This document shows, piece after piece, positions 61,534 through 64,000 of a stretch of 64,000 nt of DNA; the first letter of the stretch is position 1, and the number at the start of each line of letters is the position of its first letter. This DNA comes from UKL13-2 sp044229235. GTDB lineage: Bacteria > Pseudomonadota > Gammaproteobacteria > Burkholderiales > Usitatibacteraceae. The notes below the pieces were generated by a model. That model saw only the letters and a list, made by a program, of their open reading frames with translations, was not told where the DNA came from and made no database searches. The stretch spans positions 85,133 to 149,132 of the forward strand of contig JBGATH010000006.1 in assembly GCA_044229235.1 (NCBI GenBank), in the 5' to 3' direction. A program made the position numbers and the translations under genes.

Positions 61534-63383
61534 CGTTTGACCTCATCCGGCTTGGCGGCGGGGCCAGCAGCTTTGGCAGGGGCTTCAGCGGCCGCATCTC
61601 CTGCGGCGGGCGCCTTGTCGGCGGGTTTTTCGGCACGCTCGATCCCCTTCGTGCTGGCCGGCCGGAAAGCGGGGCCGCCGGGCACAATCGGCGGGACGCC
61701 GGCTTTGTGGCTGCCGGTATGAAAGCCGTGGCAGGTTTCGCACGTGCCGCGCGCTTTGTCGCGTGCGGGCTCATTGCCGCCGTGGCATTCCTGGCAGTTC
61801 TTCAGGTCAGGTATGGCCAGGTCGTTGCTCGACTTGGAATTCACTACATCGTGGCATTTGCTGCACTCGTAGGTATTGTGCTGGCTGTGCGGGAAACGTG
61901 ACTTGGGCAGCCAGTGCTGGGTGACCGCGATCGGCGCGATATTCCATGTGGCGGGTTTGTCGCCGTCGGCAGCCACCGGTGTAATGCGGTGGCAGGTGAA
62001 ACAGACGCGCACTTCGAACAGGTCCTTGGAAATACGGCCGGCTTTTTCGGTGGCCCACTGCAGGGCGGCCTGGCGCTTGGTCTCGGAGAAATGCTCACCC
62101 GGCCGGCGAATGCCCGCCTCAACCACGACATCGATGGGCGTGTCGGCCAGCGCCGCCTGCGCGTAGAACTCGTTAAGCGTGGACAACACCGCCGGGATGT
62201 CGGCGTGCGGCACCTGGCGATCGGTCACCTTCGGCTCGAACTCCAGGGAATGGCATTTCTGGCAGGCGTCCTTCATCGTGGTCGGTTTGAAACGCAGGCC
62301 AGCCTCGTCAGGAACATGGCAGTCCTTGCACTCCATCTTGACCTTGCCGTCGGGTCCGCGCACACCCTTCTTGTCCAGATGGACGTTATGCGGGAATCGC
62401 AGGCCGGAGTCCTCGGTCAGCACCTTTTTCTCACCGGGGCCGGGCTGGGCGACGCGAACAATGGCCTCGGCACCCTTCTTGCCCGGTTGCAGCATCGACA
62501 GCTTGAAGGTCGGGTGATCCTTGCTGAAGTCGGAAATATTCGGCAGCGGTGTTTTTGGTTCGCGCGTTTTCAGGTTCTTGTGGCAGTCGGTACACAGCGT
62601 GGCATCGGTGTGCACCAGGCCGTTCGGCCCCTTGTGGTCACGGTGGCACTCGGCACAGCGCGCACCCGGGAATACCGCTTCATGTACCGCTTTGGCCTGG
62701 GGGGTATTGAGCGGGAAGTGCCAGCCGATGGACTTGTGGCAGTCCTCACAGGCCGCGTTCTTCACCTGCACGAAAGGCTGCTGGTGACATTTGCCGCAGT
62801 TGCTGCCAAAGCTGGCGTGCGCGCTCGACAATGCGCCCGGATCCCAGGAAGCGTCGGCGGTCAGGCCATGGGGGCTTTTCCCCTTGCCGTGTTCCGGCGA
62901 CATGGCCGTCAACGCCGGCCAGGCGAGGAAAGCAAGCAGCATGACCGCCAGCCCGACCCAGCTCATCAGGCGCTTGGAAAGCCAGGTGTTGGTAAGGCCG
63001 CTGGTGACTTGCCGCTTGACTTCGTCGACGCCCTCCTTGAGGGGGTCGATCATTTCCAGCGTCAGGCCAAGGTCGTGGGTGGACGGCGCCGCAAACACCA
63101 TCAACTCGTACGGCCCGATCAGGATGCGCTGGCCCGGGGCAAGCCGCTTGGCGCGTTCAAAGCTGCCGTCGACGCTGACCACGCCGTCTTCGGCCTCGAT
63201 GTAATGTGCCCCGTCCTCGGCCTTGTGAATGGCCGCATGGTGCAGGGCGATGCGCGGGTCGGGCAGGTGCATTTTGCAGTCCGCGCCGCGGCCGATACGC
63301 ATGGTATCGGCGGCGATGGTTTGTTCCGCGCGGGCAACCTGGTCCTTCTTGTTTCGCGATTGGGTGATCAGCAGCAGTTTCAT
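61530..63383 (-). CDS. Membrane-anchored FHA-domain decaheme cytochrome c
   Basis: A 617-aa protein. Residues 1-100 are a forkhead-associated domain (RIGRGADCKMHLPDPRIAL, then HHAAIHKAEDG). The phosphate-contacting Arg32 is kept, but the Ser of the usual S-x-x-H is Ala46. One transmembrane helix (about 139-160) follows K137-R138, which puts the FHA domain in the cytoplasm and the rest in the periplasm. Ten CxxCH sites come next: CGKCH (196-200), CEDCH, CAECH, CTDCH, CKDCH, CQKCH, CFTCH, CSKCH, CQECH and CETCH. The C-terminal tail is Ala/Pro/Lys-rich. A phosphopeptide-type sensor domain in one chain with a multiheme wire is unusual. It is preceded by the b-type cytochrome gene (27 bp) and overlaps the next gene by ATGA. 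Confidence 0.92.
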   Translation of the reverse strand: MKLLLITQSRNKKDQVARAEQTIAADTMRIGRGADCKMHLPDPRIALHHAAIHKAEDGAHYIEAEDGVVSVDGSFERAKRLAPGQRILIGPYELMVFAAPSTHDLGLTLEMIDPLKEGVDEVKRQVTSGLTNTWLSKRLMSWVGLAVMLLAFLAWPALTAMSPEHGKGKSPHGLTADASWDPGALSSAHASFGSNCGKCHQQPFVQVKNAACEDCHKSIGWHFPLNTPQAKAVHEAVFPGARCAECHRDHKGPNGLVHTDATLCTDCHKNLKTREPKTPLPNISDFSKDHPTFKLSMLQPGKKGAEAIVRVAQPGPGEKKVLTEDSGLRFPHNVHLDKKGVRGPDGKVKMECKDCHVPDEAGLRFKPTTMKDACQKCHSLEFEPKVTDRQVPHADIPAVLSTLNEFYAQAALADTPIDVVVEAGIRRPGEHFSETKRQAALQWATEKAGRISKDLFEVRVCFTCHRITPVAADGDKPATWNIAPIAVTQHWLPKSRFPHSQHNTYECSKCHDVVNSKSSNDLAIPDLKNCQECHGGNEPARDKARGTCETCHGFHTGSHKAGVPPIVPGGPAFRPASTKGIERAEKPADKAPAAGDAAAEAPAKAAGPAAKPDEVKR

Positions 63384-63410
63384 GGGATTTTGGCCTGGCC
63401 GCGAGCGTGG

Positions 63411-64000
63411 TTACCAGTAGAAAAATACGGAGACGATGTGTGCCGTCAGCGCACCCAGCAGTGCCAGCGACATCGGCACGTGCAAGTACAGCCAGAAATC
63501 GAGAATTGCCTTGTAGCGGACATCAGCGCGCGCCCGCTCAATGAGCTTCTGCTTGCGCAGCATCATGCCGTAGAGGTCGTGATTCTTGCGCGCATCCTCT
63601 CCCTTGAGCTGGCGCACCGAGCCCTGGATCAGGGTCACTGCCCGGTCGGTGGGGCAACCGCGCACCTTGCCGGAAAGCTGGGCAACCACACCGCCGCCGA
63701 CGCGGGTGTGCTCAACCGAATCCTGCACCGCCTGATTGATGTTGTCGGGCAGGCTGATGGCGATCTTGCGTGCCTCACGGTCGATGTCCGAGACCTTCAT
63801 GAGCAGGCTTTCAAGGGTGTCTTCACCCATGTTCTCGGTCATCAGTTGCGGGATGCGCAAGTAGGCATACATGCCGTAGAAGCCGGAGAAAATCACGCCC
63901 AGCATCAGCATGTAGGCCAGCGTGTGCACGTTCCAGCCGATCTGGAAACCGGCATGCAGCGTGGCGATGACGATGAGGGTGGTCCCGAGGTAGACGTGGG
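63411..64000 (-). CDS. Membrane b-type cytochrome subunit, start outside the window
   Basis: About 196 codons are visible and the frame is open to the right edge. Visible spans: HVYLGTTLIVIATLH near the edge, a second hydrophobic segment (LAYMLMLGVIFSGFYGMYAYL), a soluble helical insert of about 110 residues with one Cys, and a final span HVPMSLALLGALTAH ending in FFYW. The first and last spans each hold two His separated by exactly 13 residues, the pattern of diheme cytochrome b in bc1/b6f complexes. It probably exchanges electrons between quinol and the FHA-decaheme protein encoded 27 bp downstream. A b561-like or other diheme membrane family is possible; the missing N-terminus prevents a firm call. 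Confidence 0.75.
   Translation of the reverse strand, partial: HVYLGTTLIVIATLHAGFQIGWNVHTLAYMLMLGVIFSGFYGMYAYLRIPQLMTENMGEDTLESLLMKVSDIDREARKIAISLPDNINQAVQDSVEHTRVGGGVVAQLSGKVRGCPTDRAVTLIQGSVRQLKGEDARKNHDLYGMMLRKQKLIERARADVRYKAILDFWLYLHVPMSLALLGALTAHIVSVFFYW

Overview
The window looks like chromosomal DNA of a Gram-negative proteobacterium, most likely a betaproteobacterium. The signs are high GC with GC-rich third positions, a type I secretion/RTX locus, a Kps-type capsule exporter and long multiheme cytochrome genes. No rRNA, tRNA, integrase, transposase or CRISPR array was recognised, so the species cannot be fixed from the sequence.

Region 1 (1-16.2 kb) is a type I secretion locus: the 3' part of an HlyB-type ABC exporter, a 631-aa RTX protein, an HlyD-type adaptor, a small membrane-anchored protein of unknown function and a giant (about 3,358 aa) RTX protein. 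The giant protein has a lipase-like N-terminus and five tandem cadherin/dystroglycan-like domains. The TolC partner is not in the window.

Region 2 (16.3-42 kb) is a capsule or surface polysaccharide locus. Plus-strand genes: an outer-membrane export lipoprotein (CtrA/BexD/Wza family), a sulfotransferase-like protein with a coiled coil, a methyltransferase-like protein with a very long coiled coil, an FkbM methyltransferase, GT2 and GT4 glycosyltransferases, a multidomain methyltransferase, a short GMD paralogue, a beta-helix protein, gmd, fcl and a double methyltransferase. Minus-strand genes, in order of transcription: manC, kpsE, kpsM, kpsT, a GT4 and a methyltransferase. ManC, Gmd and Fcl form a complete mannose-1-P to GDP-L-fucose route, and KpsMTE plus the export lipoprotein form the ABC-dependent exporter. 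The core from about 22.9 to 29 kb is visibly more AT-rich than its flanks, as expected for an exchangeable serotype cassette.

Region 3 (42-50 kb) holds a roughly 0.9-kb array of hairpin-forming repeats, a DUF349 protein, an S1C (DegP/HtrA-like) protease, two inverted-repeat elements and a DUF5916/CBM9-like outer-membrane protein.

Region 4 (50-64 kb, minus strand, running off the right edge) is a tightly packed redox gene cluster and the most unusual part of the window. In order of transcription: a membrane b-type cytochrome with two H-x13-H pairs; a membrane-anchored FHA-decaheme cytochrome; a lipoprotein with two GlcG/HbpS-like domains; an outer-membrane beta-barrel; a decaheme cytochrome with a C-terminal LVIVD beta-propeller; a pentaheme cytochrome; and a FAD oxidoreductase fused to two cyclic-nucleotide-binding domains and a four-cluster ferredoxin module. 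Taken together it looks like a trans-envelope electron-transfer system with signalling domains built into the redox proteins. That function is inferred, not shown by the sequence.
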